Shown: positions 5,949 through 6,043 of the stretch, piece by piece
Layout: the number at the start of each line of letters is the position of its first letter
Numbering within the stretch: position 1 is the first letter of the stretch
NCBI GenBank assembly: GCA_003818675.1
Contig: RPPD01000150.1
Span: 1 to 6,043, forward strand
Direction: 5' to 3'
DNA: 6,043 nt
Origin: Spirochaetaceae bacterium
GTDB taxonomy: Bacteria > Spirochaetota > Spirochaetia > SZUA-6 > RPPD01
Notes under the pieces: generated by a model
Databases searched by the model: none
Seen by the model: only the letters and a program-made list of their open reading frames with translations
What the model was told of the DNA's origin: nothing
Made by a program: the position numbers and the translations under genes

Positions 5949-6043
5949 CTATTTAATTTCCACTTCGATAAAGTAAGAATCCTCAAAAATTGATCTCCAA
6001 AAGTCGCCGAAAAAATATACAGATTCATTCTCTTGATTTGGAG
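5949..6043 (-). CDS. Possible C-terminal end of a convergent minus-strand gene (partial, uncertain)
   Basis: Reading leftward from the window edge, one minus-strand frame stays open for 30 codons and ends at TAG (5951-5949). The peptide ends GDFWRSIFEDSYFIEVEIK and has a protein-like mix of aromatic, acidic and hydrophobic residues. The stop would face the kinase stop 32 nt away. Against it: 30 open codons are weak evidence alone, the stretch is more AT-rich than every gene in the window, no terminator lies between the facing stops, and a good plus-strand promoter points into it. I recognise no family. Confidence 0.3.
   Translation of the reverse strand, partial: PNQENESVYFFGDFWRSIFEDSYFIEVEIK
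5995..6043 (+). other. Possible leader hairpin sequestering a ribosome binding site
   Basis: CTCCAAA (5995-6001) is exactly complementary to TTTGGAG (6037-6043), the last bases of the window. If a plus-strand gene begins just beyond the edge, its GGAG site could be masked by this 7-bp pairing across a 35-nt loop. AG (6002-6003) and CT (6032-6033) could extend it past a short bulge. CTCCAAA also occurs at 5921-5927, before the predicted start site. The evidence is limited because the downstream gene is not visible. Confidence 0.25.

Overview
The window looks like chromosomal housekeeping DNA from a spirochaete, probably a Treponema or Spirochaeta relative of moderate GC content. The main pointer is the alanyl-tRNA synthetase tail, which stops directly after the editing domain and carries CGGPH in place of the usual CGGTH. 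I recall this short form from spirochaetes and some other lineages. Supporting pointers are a TPR protein paired with a small helical protein, a stand-alone DUF2156 protein, and a 7TM/PAS/HisKA_2 kinase. The taxonomic call is an inference. I see no mobile element, CRISPR array, rRNA or tRNA.

Layout: the 3' part of alaS (+, 2-844) converges on a minus-strand block across a short gap holding a likely bidirectional terminator (843-883). The minus block, read right to left, is hisB (3073-2486), then a 110-residue unknown protein (2406-2074), then a 386-residue protein made of about ten TPR repeats (2067-907). The last two genes are 6 nt apart with an overlapping ribosome binding site, so they are almost certainly one operon. 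That operon has its own convincing sigma70-type promoter in the 79-nt gap after hisB.

To the right of hisB is a divergent control region (3074-3228). A perfect 11-bp inverted repeat lies midway between two predicted promoters, one for hisB (-) and one for a DUF2156 protein (+, 3229-4092). Its centre is about 60 bp from each predicted start site, a classic activator position. It is the most interesting non-coding signal here. The DUF2156 gene is followed after 39 nt by a membrane sensor histidine kinase (4132-5916), probably in the same transcript. No response regulator is in view.

The AT-rich last 127 nt (5917-6043) has two competing readings. One is a strong plus-strand promoter and leader ending in a ribosome-binding-site-like GGAG for a gene just outside the window. 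The other is the last 30 codons of a convergent minus-strand gene.

I find no clearly new multi-gene system. The most useful leads are the divergent hisB/DUF2156 regulatory palindrome, the alternating two-type TPR architecture with its small partner, and the DUF2156-kinase pair.
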